Below are positions 1 to 34,720 of a stretch of 64,000 bases of DNA, one piece after another. The notes beneath the pieces are model-generated. The model searched no databases. It was not told the DNA's origin and saw only the letters and a program-made list of their open reading frames with translations. A program made the position numbers and the translations under genes. Source of the DNA: Mycteria americana (taxonomy: Eukaryota; Chordata; Aves; Ciconiiformes; Ciconiidae); NCBI RefSeq assembly GCF_035582795.1, contig NC_134366.1, positions 148,785,519-148,849,518 of the forward strand. The letters are read 5' to 3'. The stretch's first letter is position 1; each line of letters opens with the position of its first letter.

Positions 1-23405
<23,405 letters not shown>

Positions 23406-26400
23406 TTACAAAGATGAAAAACTTGGTTGAGGAGTTAGTCATGGAAATTATGTCCACGATCAAAGCATCTCTGACCTACAGATTAATTGTAGTGCACTTT
23501 TCAATAATAATAATAATGTAATGGTTTTGAAATTTATCGGTTTTTATATTGTGTGCTATTAAGCTTTATTTTTGTGTATTTACAAATATTTTTTAATTTG
23601 TGAACACTAAGCCATAGGCCGTTAAAAGGAAACATGCATGAGAATAAGACAGAAGTAAACTTACTATTGTCATTATTAGAATAAGATAAAAAGTATTTAA
23701 TGGCTTTTGCTAGGACCACTCACTTTGAGGAAAAAATTTGAGCATTCCAGTTGGCAGGAGAGGTTGTAAACTCTTAAGTTTTCTGAAAATCCCTGAAATC
23801 TTATTCTCTTTGTTTTGGTAATTTATTTTGAGGTATAATGTTTAGCAAACATATTTCCAGTTTTATGCAGCACAGGACTTGTTCTGAATTAAATTAATAT
23901 TTCAAGAGGACTGTTTAAAGATCACTTATTTACAGCAACTCCAACTTGAAATTTTAACTTTTCTTTATTGTGTCATAGTATTGTATGTTTTTGTCTCTTG
24001 AAGTTTATCATTGTTTTTCTTGGGTGTGGACTAGACATGACAAAGTTTCCTTGTGTTTGAGACACAGTAGTGTTACAGCAATGCAGAAGAACAGGCAGAG
24101 GAGAGGTTTACAGGTATTCGGTGTTTGTTCCTGATCTGTCATCTGATGTGAGATGCTCAGGAAAATACAGTAATTCTTCTGTGCTGTTTCCACACAAGTG
24201 AAATAGAAGCAATTGTTCTTATCTTTTTAGAAGTGTTTTCACAGGTGCCTATATATGCTTATGTACCTCTCTCTGTCTAATTTTATGGCTTTATTATCTT
24301 CAGATATAACACAAAGACCATAATCATTTTACTGTCATCGTATTTTTGGAATTTAGACAAGTTAATAATTATTCAAGTGCCACTTATTAAGTGTTAAGGG
24401 AGATTACGAATGGCCTTCAAAACACCTTAAAGTGAGGTGTCTACCTCCCATTTGTATCTCTGAAAAGTCACCCTACTTTTTTCAAATTATGTTTTTCAGT
24501 AAATGATTAAACATGAATAATGTTTTCTGGTTTTATAGCTGTTACTTGTCTTTAGATGATTCAACAGGGGATTTTCACCAGCAAAAACACCATAAAAATC
24601 TGAGTGAAGCTTAGTATCCTTATTCCAAAACAGGGACTGAGGACATGATTCGTTGGACCTAGCAGATTTTCAATGCAGACATGCTTATCTGAGTTGAAGC
24701 AGCATTGTATTTCAGGTGTTTCTTGGCTTCATAAAGAGGAACATGTTCTCATGTTGATACCATATCTTATCATATTATATCATGATATTAAACTTAGGGC
24801 AACATGGACATAAATCTCAGGGTCCTGTTGCTCTAATGCATTTGCATTTGGTGTTGCAAAACCTCTGTAGCTTGCTAGTCCAATATAGTTGCTATTAACT
24901 GATAGAATGTCTGCCAGTAAGGGGGTAACAAGGTAGATAACTGAAGAGTTGATTTTCAGTGAGACATCCATTTATTAATATGCAGTTTAGCATGGGTATT
25001 TCCATGTCATGCTTTCCTTACTTCGGTCTGTTTCAGTGCACAATTCTTAGTTTGTTGGTGCACACTATGCCTCAAAAAAGGTTTGAATACAAAACTTCCT
25101 ACAGAGTGAAACGTCCACTATGAATAAAATTAAGTTTGTTACCTTTATAGTGAATGTAGTAATTAAAGTGCCCATTAGGTTCTATATCTGTTAAAACAGC
25201 CAAAAATCTTATTTCCACTGAGTACCATGACTGGATGACTTCAGTAGTTGTGAGGTTGCTGTCATATTGCCTGTCAGTGGTGTACCAAGTACCAAACCTG
25301 TCAACTAGGCTAAGGAGCCATCTGAAAAATGGTCTGCAGTAGGACATTTGCAAGGCAAAGTTAGGCTTGCATGATGCAAGCACAGCTTAACTAAACAACT
25401 AAACTTTCCAGGTCTTGCAAGTCCTACTGAAATATCAAGGTACAAGAGGAAATAGAATCTTTCTCGCGTGACCATATTTATTCAAGAGGACTGATGTGAC
25501 TAAAGGGGTGTAGATAGTTGCTGTGATCCATAAGTGAGCAAGTATGACCCTAATGAATTGCCCTAATACAGCTCTTCCCTTACTGTCACTTTCCAGCAAT
25601 GTAAGTGTGCATCATTGTCAATGGTAACAGGCACAAGCTTTTTATCTGTGCAGATTCTGATGATGTGTCCATAGTCATGAAGTTACTCTAGGGAACAGAA
25701 CCGCACTTCAAACATACCTCCTCCAGAATGGTCTGATTTATGACCGACTTCAGTCCGAATAACTCAAAAGTAGTAACCAGACCTGGGCAAACCAGGGAAT
25801 GTCTGCAGGCAAAATGAAGATGTGATTGTGCCATCTGTAGACACAGCCGTGTAGTTTTAATTTAGTTAGTCCGGTATCAGCAGAAATGGAGACATTTCAG
25901 CATGTGGGCTCTCACTCTGTACCCTATTCTCAATGCTTTTGCTAACCAGGTACACCTTTCTGTGCAAAAATCGTGCTTTGAGTTTGCTTTAGATATGCCT
26001 TTAATTATCTGCTGCTCAGAAGGGCATGCAAAAGCTTTAATGACCTTGCAGTTTGCAAGAGTTACTGCTAACGGCAACTCTTGTTACAGATAAATGATAA
26101 ATGAATCTAAAAATGTTCTGTCAAAACAGTTCAGTCACTTGGCCCCCTCTTTCTCCTCAGTGCACACACTACTCTGTTGTGTTTTATTTTTCCAGGTCAT
26201 TTCTCTAAAGTGTTAATATAGCTAACATAGGCACTCTACATGATTTAGGAAATAATTACAGGAGTCAAAAGCTCCAGGAATTCACAGAAGCTTTTCTTCA
26301 TTCTTGCTGTCCAGTGAACACTTGAAACGGGTTGACTGCGCTTTGTTCTCTTATTGTTTGATATTTGTTCAAGAAATTGCTCTTGTGATTGTATTTCCAA

Positions 26401-26870
26401 CTTAATGTTTCTCCTTTTTTGAAATGAATATGCAGCTACAATGTGTTGTTCATGTGATGAGTTTCTTTCAAGTTTCTAAATGTTTTATTTAATCCCATGG
26501 CATTTCAAACTCCCCTATCTGTCTCTCTGAGCAATAAAAAAATTTTCAAGGACTGGAGGGTTTTTTGTGCTTGTGAAATCAGTTGACCCAAGCCTACAAC
26601 ACGCCGTTCCTTCCGTGAACATGAGAGGTTTCAGATAAGGGCAGGAGGCTGCTAGTGGCTCTGCAGTCCACAGAAGCTCTGTCAGGACTAAGAAAGGGAT
26701 TTTGCAGTTGGTGTGGCAATGGAGGGCTTCGGTTTTGGGTAATCACAACTAATGGAATGAGATCCATTAGTATCTTAGGACTATCTTAGGGGCTAGATGC
26801 CAAAACAGTCAATTCTGCAAATAATTATAACTCACATATACAGACAAGGTACAGTAATTTCAATAATATG
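23406..26870 (+). other. TMEM67: TMEM67 3' UTR and AT-rich downstream flank
   Basis: Sequence after the stop codon is AT-rich without further open coding exons. ATTAAA variants lie at 23888 and 24506. The first canonical AATAAA is at 25123-25128, about 1.7 kb past the stop, and another is at 26533. The true 3' end cannot be decided without transcripts. A (TAA)n run sits at about 23502-23518. Confidence 0.5.
25123..25128 (+). terminator. Candidate polyadenylation signal for TMEM67 (AATAAA)
   Basis: First canonical hexamer downstream of the TMEM67 stop codon, within TGAATAAAATTAAG. The variant hexamers at 23888 or 24506 are alternatives. Candidate only. Confidence 0.35.
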
Positions 26871-28110
26871 TTTAAAATTGACAGGTTTCATTTACTGTTG
26901 AGGACTTGATTGATTTGTATTTTACTGCAGCATTCATTTTAATGGTAGGTGTGTGACTGAGGTAAGTCGTACCAGAGGTGAGAAGTGCAACTGGCACGAG
27001 GCTCAAAATTTCATCCCGCCCAGCAGATTGCTGCGGCGTAAGCAGCACGGCGATGCCATCCAAGCCGAGCTCGTGGGGTTTTCTGTTTGCTGTCAGTCTG
27101 AAAGGGAGCGCGTGAGCAGTCGGTGACCAGGGGAGTGCGACACTGTGATATACTCCCATGAAAATCACGAGTAAACTGGCACGGTGGAAGGAGGTAACTA
27201 TCAAACATCTCAAAGCTGGTCTCCCTCAACAACTTCTGCTTTCCCCTACATCTCCTTTTCTCTAGCCAGGCTCCCCGTATCACACGCTTTTCTTCTGTAC
27301 CTTTCACACGAGCACTGATCCCCTGTCCCTCTCTCCTGTGCCTCAAGCCGGTGCCTCCCGGTGGTGCCTGCCACAGCCTCCTCCTTTGCCCCGCACCTGC
27401 AGACCCTGCCCCTGCCGTCCTGCCCGCGGGTCTGGCAGCAGGGCTGCGCGCTGCCTGTCCCGCTTCTCCGGCAAAGGAGGGGAAGGCAGCCTGGCTGGCC
27501 AGAGGCGGAGGGAAGGTGGCCTTTGCAGGAGAATGCTGCCAAGCTGGGCAGCGATGAGCGGCGTGCCGAGGTGTGCCTCAGGGTAGCAGCACGGGTTCTT
27601 TGGTGAGAAGAATGAAAATCCAAACGTAGCATTAGAAATCACTTTAAAAGTGTGAAGCCCCGACTAAAAGGAAGAATAAATGAAACCAAGACACCTCCAA
27701 ACAAACTGCTCTTTGAGCAGTGGCTTCCTCCCGCTTTGCCTCCTTTGTTGTCTACGTACCATCTCCACCCCCGTGCTCCCAGCTTCCTCGTGTGACTCTT
27801 GCCACGCCACAGCAGACAGCCGACGCCTGCCACAGCGGGCTTGCAAAAACCACCGTCCTCGCTGGCCCGCCGCCGGCTGCCCGAGGGAGCGGGCTGTGGG
27901 TGCCAGCCCGCAGGCAGGACGGCCCGGCCGCTGCCAGCCTCCGTGGGCAGGAGCGGGCGGTTGCGTGCTCCGGCGCCCGTGGGGAGGACGTGGATCCACA
28001 GCTCAGGCTGGGGAGCGCGGAGCCTGAGGGACGTTCCCCAGAAACCCCGCGGGAGACGGATTTGCACCTCTGTAAGATGAACGTTTCCATCTTATCCTGG
28101 TAGAGCTTCA
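26871..28110. other. GC- and CpG-rich intergenic island
   Basis: Composition changes abruptly from AT-rich to strongly GC-rich, densest at about 27340-28060 with many CG dinucleotides. Overlapping open frames of 80-140 codons occur on both strands, as expected from stop-poor GC-rich sequence, and none resembles a known protein. It could be a promoter or enhancer island for a non-coding transcript, or simply a local GC peak. Confidence 0.5.
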
Positions 28111-30900
28111 GTAAGCCTTGATGGTCCAGAGCCCTGCCTCTCTGTATCCCTCTCTGACCCAGACTGCTTTACCAACCTACTGGTGCTCACAGCAGGAGTA
28201 GATGTAAGCCTGGCAGCTGGGGAGAGGTGGGGCAGCCCCTGGGGTTAATCAGGAAATAATCGATGTTCACCTGTGGAACAGCTCTGAGGCTCGGAGGGTC
28301 TGCAGAAGTCAGGAGGCAGCACCGCATTAGCTGGCATTGAGAATTTTCCTTTAAATGTTCAGAATTGTTCTTTTTTTAATCTGTGAAAGCTGAGCCCACA
28401 TCAGACAATCTCCTCACAACCTGTGGTGTTTATGGTACGAAAAGCAGAGGCTATATCTAAGCAGAGAGAAGGAAACAAATTTGTCATAGCACAAAAGCAC
28501 TTATGCCTAGAAAACACACAACAATTAAGAGACAGATCTAGATGGTTTCTTTTTTTTTTTCTTTGCACAAGTGCCTGCTATTACAGCAGTTATCGAATCT
28601 CCATGTTACAGCTCTGTGCATCAGGGTGTCAGAAAGGCTCACGCAGTATGGAAGAAACAGAAATGAAAAAAACAACCTGTAACCCCATGGTCTCCGTGAC
28701 CTTTTCACTGTGGTTTACAACTGCGGGAAAATAATCCCCTTCAAACCATGCAAAAAACAAGTCTCCGGTTCTTCCTGCAAATGCTGAACGGAGATATTTG
28801 CTTTTGGCTTTGCCTGATCCCTGGGACAAGAAGAGTTGCACCGACCTCCCTCCCAAGCAAACAGCTCGGTATCTCCTGGAGCCTGACCTAATCCCCTTTC
28901 CCATCCGTGCCCCACCGGAGGCAGCTGAGCTGGGACGAACGGATTTTGCTCCTTCCCGTGCCCGTGGTTTCCCCTGAATCCTTTGCACGTGCCGTGCGTG
29001 GAGCTGCTGGGGCACCGTGGGGGCCAGCACCTCCCTCCTTGGCTTCTCGGAGGACGGATCCAGGAGCTGGCTTGGGGCACAGCCCCCGGCTGCTGCCCTG
29101 CCTGCTGGCCCTTCCCCTCACCTCTTCGTTTCCAGGTTCACCTGGGCCTGCAGAGAGCCAAGCCCATGGAAATCTTGGCAAGGGGATGCCAGAGTTATGC
29201 TGATATCTTTATGTTTAATAACAGCTGTGCTGAGAGCTCAGTATTTATTACATTATCCTGGAAGGTCAGAGCCGAGATGATGCCAGGAGAGGGACTTTTC
29301 AAGTGTTCATTACTCCTAAAAGTGTGCGGTCAGAAATCCATTTCTGTTTGTTTCACAGTTTGAGAAAAAGTGCACTTTCTCCTGGAAAGGAAAAGCCTGC
29401 ATTTCCTATTTTCAGCATTTTCTTTTTTCTTTTTTTGTAATGGATGTAAAGATCTGAGCCTCACCATTGGAAACACCAGAGTCGCTCATCTGTGCCTTGT
29501 ATGCAGTAGTTCTCTTTACAAACACTGAAAAATATTACCGCATGGTCAATCTGCTGTCGAGATTGCTGTGCAGAGGTGAGTTGTGTCATGAGACACCCGA
29601 CCTCAGTGCAGAACTTGCTGAGACTCCAGGTTCCCCCTGCAGCGTCCCAAACCCGCAGGGACAGGGAGACCTCCCTCTCCGTAGGGATGGGGACAAAGCC
29701 TGACAAATTCCTCCGTGTGGACATGATTACAGTTCCCCCCAAAAAACAGGAAAGAGAGAGAATATGGTTGCACAGTTTGCGCAGGCAGCTGCAGCTCTCA
29801 TTCCTGACTAACACCGATCTTATTGCATGTTGTTTCCCTTAGATGGCATCTGCCTTTGCATTTGCAGAGCACCCAGCAATATGCTGTTTGGAAGGCAAAA
29901 TACTGAATTCCTTTGAAGGCTGGAGATGCTGTGATGGGTCCCAGGGCTTTGTGAGCATGGCGAAGGGGAAGAGCTGGATCTGAGACCTGTGGATCAGGAC
30001 CATCTGGTCTGGCAACAGAAACAGCAGGAGCCCACAGCCATGCTGCCTGGTTTGCAGCCACGGATGTGCAGCTGCGACACCCCTGTTATACAGGTTGGTG
30101 TAATGGAGGGTTGGCTGCTCTCAGAGGAGAAGTTTTGCTTCCTCACCCCAAGTACTGCGAGCAAACCGCAATTTCCTCAACCTCTTTTGCTGTTTAGAGC
30201 TAGCACTGCTCCCCAGTGGCTTCTTTCTGACAGAATGAATAAATGCAGGGCGATGCTTCGATGACACACTTCTTGGAAATAATAACAGTCCTTGCCCATA
30301 CTCACCAGATGTCAAGCCAGAAGAGACCACGAGGTAATGGAGCCTCTCTTGCAGGTGCCACCCGCTGCTCTCGGCTCCTCCGACCCAGCCCTCCCGACTC
30401 CCCATCGTTTGTCATCGAGGGCGAGGGCTGCAGCCTCAGCAACCATAACCAGGGAAGGGCTGGGACTCTTAAAGATGCAATTAAGTAGCAGACACATTTA
30501 AATGTCTCTAGACAGAGGAACAGAAAGGAGTTGATCCCCTCTGGGGAATAGCTTTTGTTTCCTGAGGCTTTTAGTTTTCTCAGCTTCCCCTTTCTCTCCA
30601 GCGCTGCTCAGTTGCAGCTGCTTTAACTGGGAGAGCTTGAAATGGGTGCTGCAGGTGAAAGCAGCAGTTAGAGATCTGGGAAGTCATTGTCATGCAACCG
30701 GTAGTTATAAAAGCTGTACTGGAAACAACAGTGTATAATTAGAGGAGGTGGATGTTTCCACATTCTGTGCCGGTGTATGTGCTGGAGTGCAAAATCCTAG
30801 CTGCTTTTCACACCCCTTGTCAGTCTCTTAGCTCAAGGACTGTATGATAGGAGTCTGCGAGGAGAGCGAGCCAGCTCTGCGGGTGCATGCGCTCCGTAAT
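28111..30900. other. Intergenic sequence, moderately GC-rich
   Basis: Mixed-composition unique-looking DNA with no coding exon, RNA gene or repeat that I recognise. Open frames are short, overlapping and low in conserved features. Confidence 0.45.
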
Positions 30901-31440
30901 AAACACCCCTAGAAATCAGCTCACGGCTGGGAACGAGCCCTGACCCTAACATCGTCTGTGCAGCGGCGCTGAAATGGATCTAAATGGGCGAGCGGCTCGG
31001 AGGGTTGCTGGTAAGCAAGGAGCCCTGGCAGGGTTTGCTGCCCCGCAGGGCCAGGACAATGCTGGTGGCACCAGGTGAGGAGAGGAACAAGCGGAGGAGC
31101 CAGGCCTGGGAAGAGGCACCCGGGGCGGCGGGGCCCAGCCTGGCCCAGAGGCACCAGAGCGAAGCACGGCATCAGCTCAGGCCCACCAGCTCTTGGGGCT
31201 GCTTCTCCGCATCGCGCAGGAAATACGCGGCAGACCGTTCTCACGCGCTCCTTCTCTGCAGCCCCTCTGCCGCGAGAAGAGCGTGCGGTAAAAGCGAGTG
31301 CTGAACGCGCGGAACCGCTGCGATCCCTGGCTGTCTGCAATCTGCCCGCCCGATGCGCACTGAGCCGGGACGAGAGTGAGGGACCCAAAGCCGATGCAGC
31401 AGGGACACTCACCCTGTGATGGCACCTTCTCACATGGTTT
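30901..31440. other. CpG-rich intergenic segment
   Basis: Densely CpG-containing (for example the stretch around 31190-31370), with a consensus-like donor GCTG/GTAAGC at about 31010. It could be the first exon of an unannotated non-coding transcript. A 170-codon frame on the - strand is rich in Arg, Pro, Ala and Ser and shows no family signature. Confidence 0.4.
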
Positions 31441-31813
31441 TGTATTCAGACCTTACCCAAGAATCACCAGACAGATTCCCTTATCCCAGCAAATACGGCA
31501 TTTCTTGAGAACGGTGCCTACAGTCCTGGATGTTGCCATCTTCAGGGTTTTCCCTGTGTGACAAAGGCTCAGCAGACCCACGGTGCATACGTGACTGGGA
31601 CCTGCAGGTCTGGTTTCTGGAGACTAGACCCGCTGATGCTCCTGTTTGATCCCTGGGCTCCCTCCTGGGTGTGCGGCCGTGTGCTTGGCACCTGTGTGTG
31701 CCCAGCCAAGGCAGCCTGATGTGCTTCCCCAGGGAGCCCTGGGGTCTCTGCAGTCACCCCCAGAGTGAATGAGGGACCCATGGTGAACCACCACCCCTCC
31801 CATTTCACAAGCA

Positions 31814-32013
31814 ATCATAGAACCACAGAATGGTTTGGGTTGGAAGGGACCTTCAAAGATCATCATGTCCAACCCCCCTGCCATGGGCAGGAAGAACTTC
31901 CCCTAGACCAGGTTGCTCAAAGCCCCGTCCAGCCTGACCGTGAACGCTTCCAGGGATGGGGCATCCACATCTTCCCTGGGCAACCTGTTCCAGTGCCTCA
32001 CCACTCTGACTTG
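31814..32013 (-). mobile_element. CR1 LINE 3'-end fragment, reverse orientation
   Basis: Begins ATCATAGAACCACAGAATGG, the complement of the CR1 3' terminal repeat, followed by TTGGGTTGGAAGGGACC and, further on, CTGGGCAACCTGTTCCAGTG. It is about 200 bp, shorter and less diverged than the intronic copy, and lies in the TMEM67-PDP1 spacer. Confidence 0.94.
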
Positions 32014-33950
32014 TGACTCTGCACCTGGTTTTGCTCCTGCATGAGGAATAACGCTTTTCTGAACAAGTTGCTCCTGCCAAGCTGCTCTGCTGAACGCCGG
32101 TTACACTGGAGAGCATCTGCTTCACGAGCAATTTAGGCTGAATTTTTCACTCGGGCTGAAACCAGCAGGAATTGCACAGACAGAGTGAAAAGCCTCCCGT
32201 GATGTGGTGAACAGCAAGAGAAAGTGTGTGTGCATGTCGGGTTGAGGGGAAGACGGTGTATCTGTGGTCTCTCCTGATAAACAGCGAAACCATCTGGAGC
32301 TCTGCTAAGAAACAGGGAAACTCGGCCACCTCTCCACGGGACACCTTAACAGGCCAAATCTCCTTAGTTACAAGCACTCTGAAGCAGAGTTTAAGGAAAC
32401 ACGTATTTATTGGGAGAAGATGTCATTTTAATTTAAGAACAGAAGCCAGCAGAGGGTATGTGCTTCTAAATAACACAATGCTGCCCAGCCTGCTGGGTAG
32501 GTTTGTTACTGATGAGCCTAAAACCCAACCCTGAGACATCCCGAGGACTTGTCTCTTCCCCCCAGGTCCATGGCTTCAGCCCAGGTCACCCCTCGGGGCT
32601 GGAGGCAGCCCCCAGCCTGTGCCCTCATAGCCTCAGGCCAAGCCAAGTCCTCGCTCCGCATGGCCGGCTGTTGTGGGATTTTCCAGGAGAAGTGTCAGAA
32701 ACTCTGGGGATGGCCGGGGACAGAGCGTGATCCCTCAAGAGAGGCTGCCTGTTGCAAGAGAAAAGCTCCTTTTCCCTTCCGGAGACTCCCTGGGAGCTGC
32801 CCCCTCCCCGCTTCCCTGCCAGTTCCTGCTGGGAGGCAGCCGGGACCAGTAAAAGGGCACTGGGAGTCACTGGAACACACAAATTAAACTCTGCAGGAGC
32901 ACCTACGCCGGTAGCAAGGCGGAGAGCAGAGAGCACCTTCCCGCAGGGCTCCTGACAGCAGGTCTGGGTATCCCCAAAGTGCACTTTCCTCCCCCGAAAC
33001 ACCTCTGCAAACAAACCTGACCGTTCCCAGCAGGGTGGCCACGCTGGTGGCTTAAAAGTCATCTCCCCTGGGCCCCGGTGTGCTTGTAACCATTAGCCCA
33101 AGAGCCAGTAGGGTCCAGTTACCCTCCTGGCCCCAAGGCATTGCTTAAGAGTGTAAATGAAGGTTGTAAGCAATCATAAAAATGCCCCAAAGCTCACATC
33201 CCCGTCCAAAGTCTTGTGAAGCTGCAGCTCTCTCTCCCCTGTTGCCAAAGGCTGATTTTAGCTAAAGGAAAGGGGAAATCGCCCTGTTTGCTTTGGCCAG
33301 TGACGCTGGTGCCTGTAAATGCTTTTCTCAAAAAAAGCCATCAAGCACATGCTGAAACCCCACCGGTGGCCCGTTCCCCCTTGCTGCCTCATAGCACAGG
33401 CTCTTGCATGGTTTGCTCCCAAAATATTTATTTTCAGGGTTAATTTCAGAGCAGAGGAAGGTATGCGTGCTCCCTACGAATTACGCTGTTAATCAAATGT
33501 AATTTTTCTCTAGGTTTACACACACGTAACGAAGGCTGTACTCGAGCCAAACCTGGAACAGAAATGCTTTAAACAACCTCCCCCTTGTTTGCTCAGTCCC
33601 CGAGCAGTATTGACTTAAGAATATTGTCTTGCCGGTGACCCGTTAGAAAAGTTTAAATTTCTTTCATAACCTGGAGAGAAAAGGGGGCCCTTTTCTCAGG
33701 GAAGCCCTTTCCCAGCAGTAGCAGGAGTTTGTGCTGGGCTCGCCACAGCCCCGCTCCCCAGGCAGCCAGCTGTGCCCATTAACTCTGCTGGAAGGCTGCA
33801 CCGGCCCATCGCGGGCGAAACGGGAGGGCTCTGGAAAAGCATGAAGCAACGCAGCGGATAATTCCCCTTTTGCCTATGCCTGAGCATGCAGGTTTAAATG
33901 AGATACAGCTTCAGAGAAGTGATTTTGGAAGGCCCTTGCCTGGGCTGAGC
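32014..33950. other. Intergenic sequence
   Basis: Moderately GC-rich spacer. It contains a CTCF-like core at 32446 and an AT-rich patch at about 33425-33520 that resembles a regulatory element in composition. No coding exon is supported. Confidence 0.4.
32446..32459 (+). promoter_or_regulatory. Candidate CTCF-binding core
   Basis: CCAGCAGAGGGTAT matches the CTCF core consensus CCASYAGRKGGCRS at 12 of 14 positions, differing at the 12th and 14th. It lies in the spacer between the two genes, about 430 bp from a CR1 fragment. Sequence match only. Confidence 0.35.
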
Positions 33951-34720
33951 CAGTGCCAGAGCGCTGCTAGGGTTGGGCTGGCTCCTGGGTCAGGGAGCAC
34001 TCCCAAAAAGCGGCAGAGAGCTGGCAGGGGCGATCTCACTGTGGCCGGCACCTTTGGGAGCGTGTAAAAAAGCGGGACAAAAGACACGCTTCTATAAGCT
34101 GTGGGGGCTGAGGGAGGAAGGGTGTTTTCTGGCACCCCTTCCTCTCTCCAGCTGCTGCTCCCAGCGCAGCCGCAGCAGCGCTCCCACACCCCTGCGCCGC
34201 CCGCCCGCCTCCGACGGCCCTTCTGGCATCAAAGCAGCACGTTATGATCAAACCCATTGCGCAGCAGCAGCTCTGCTGTCAGGCCGAGCTCTGCTCAGCA
34301 GGAAACTCCTTGCCGCCACAGGAAGAGGAGCCGGAGAGGCTCTGCCATGCCAGCCTGGCGCCCGGGGGGTAAGGAGCTGTCACACCGCCCTTGGACACGT
34401 CGCTGGGGGTTGCTTGACTGTCGCCCCAAGCCCCTCTTCCCTCCTAAGCCCACAAGTCCACTCCTTCATCTTCTCTAAGGACATTTCCCCGCCTTATGCA
34501 CCTGCCTATCCCAAACATTACATCCCTGCCTGTCACCGTACCGCAAAACACCAAGTGTCCCCCTGCCCGCACACCCCGCAGCAGGACAGATGCCAGCCCT
34601 GCAGTCTCTCCACAGGGACCAGGCTGCCACCGGGAACGGGTGCTGCCAGGCAGCTCCGGCTGCCACCGTCCTGTGCGGTTACTCCCACACGCAGCTGCTG
34701 ACAGAATTCAGGTCGGACAA
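33951..34720. other. CpG- and GC-rich intergenic segment
   Basis: Third GC peak of the spacer. A 242-codon stop-free frame on + (33973-34701) and others on - reflect composition; the translation is rich in Ser, Pro, Ala, Arg and His, with no domain and no splice logic. Not called as a gene. Confidence 0.4.

Noticed and set aside
30921..31433. 170-codon open frame on - in a CpG-rich patch
   Set aside because: Compositional artefact: no conserved motif, and overlapping frames on both strands are equally open.
33973..34701. 242-codon open frame on + in the GC-rich spacer
   Set aside because: It lies in stop-poor GC-rich DNA with overlapping frames on both strands. The translation is low-complexity (Ser, Pro, Ala, Arg) and has no domain, signal or splice context.
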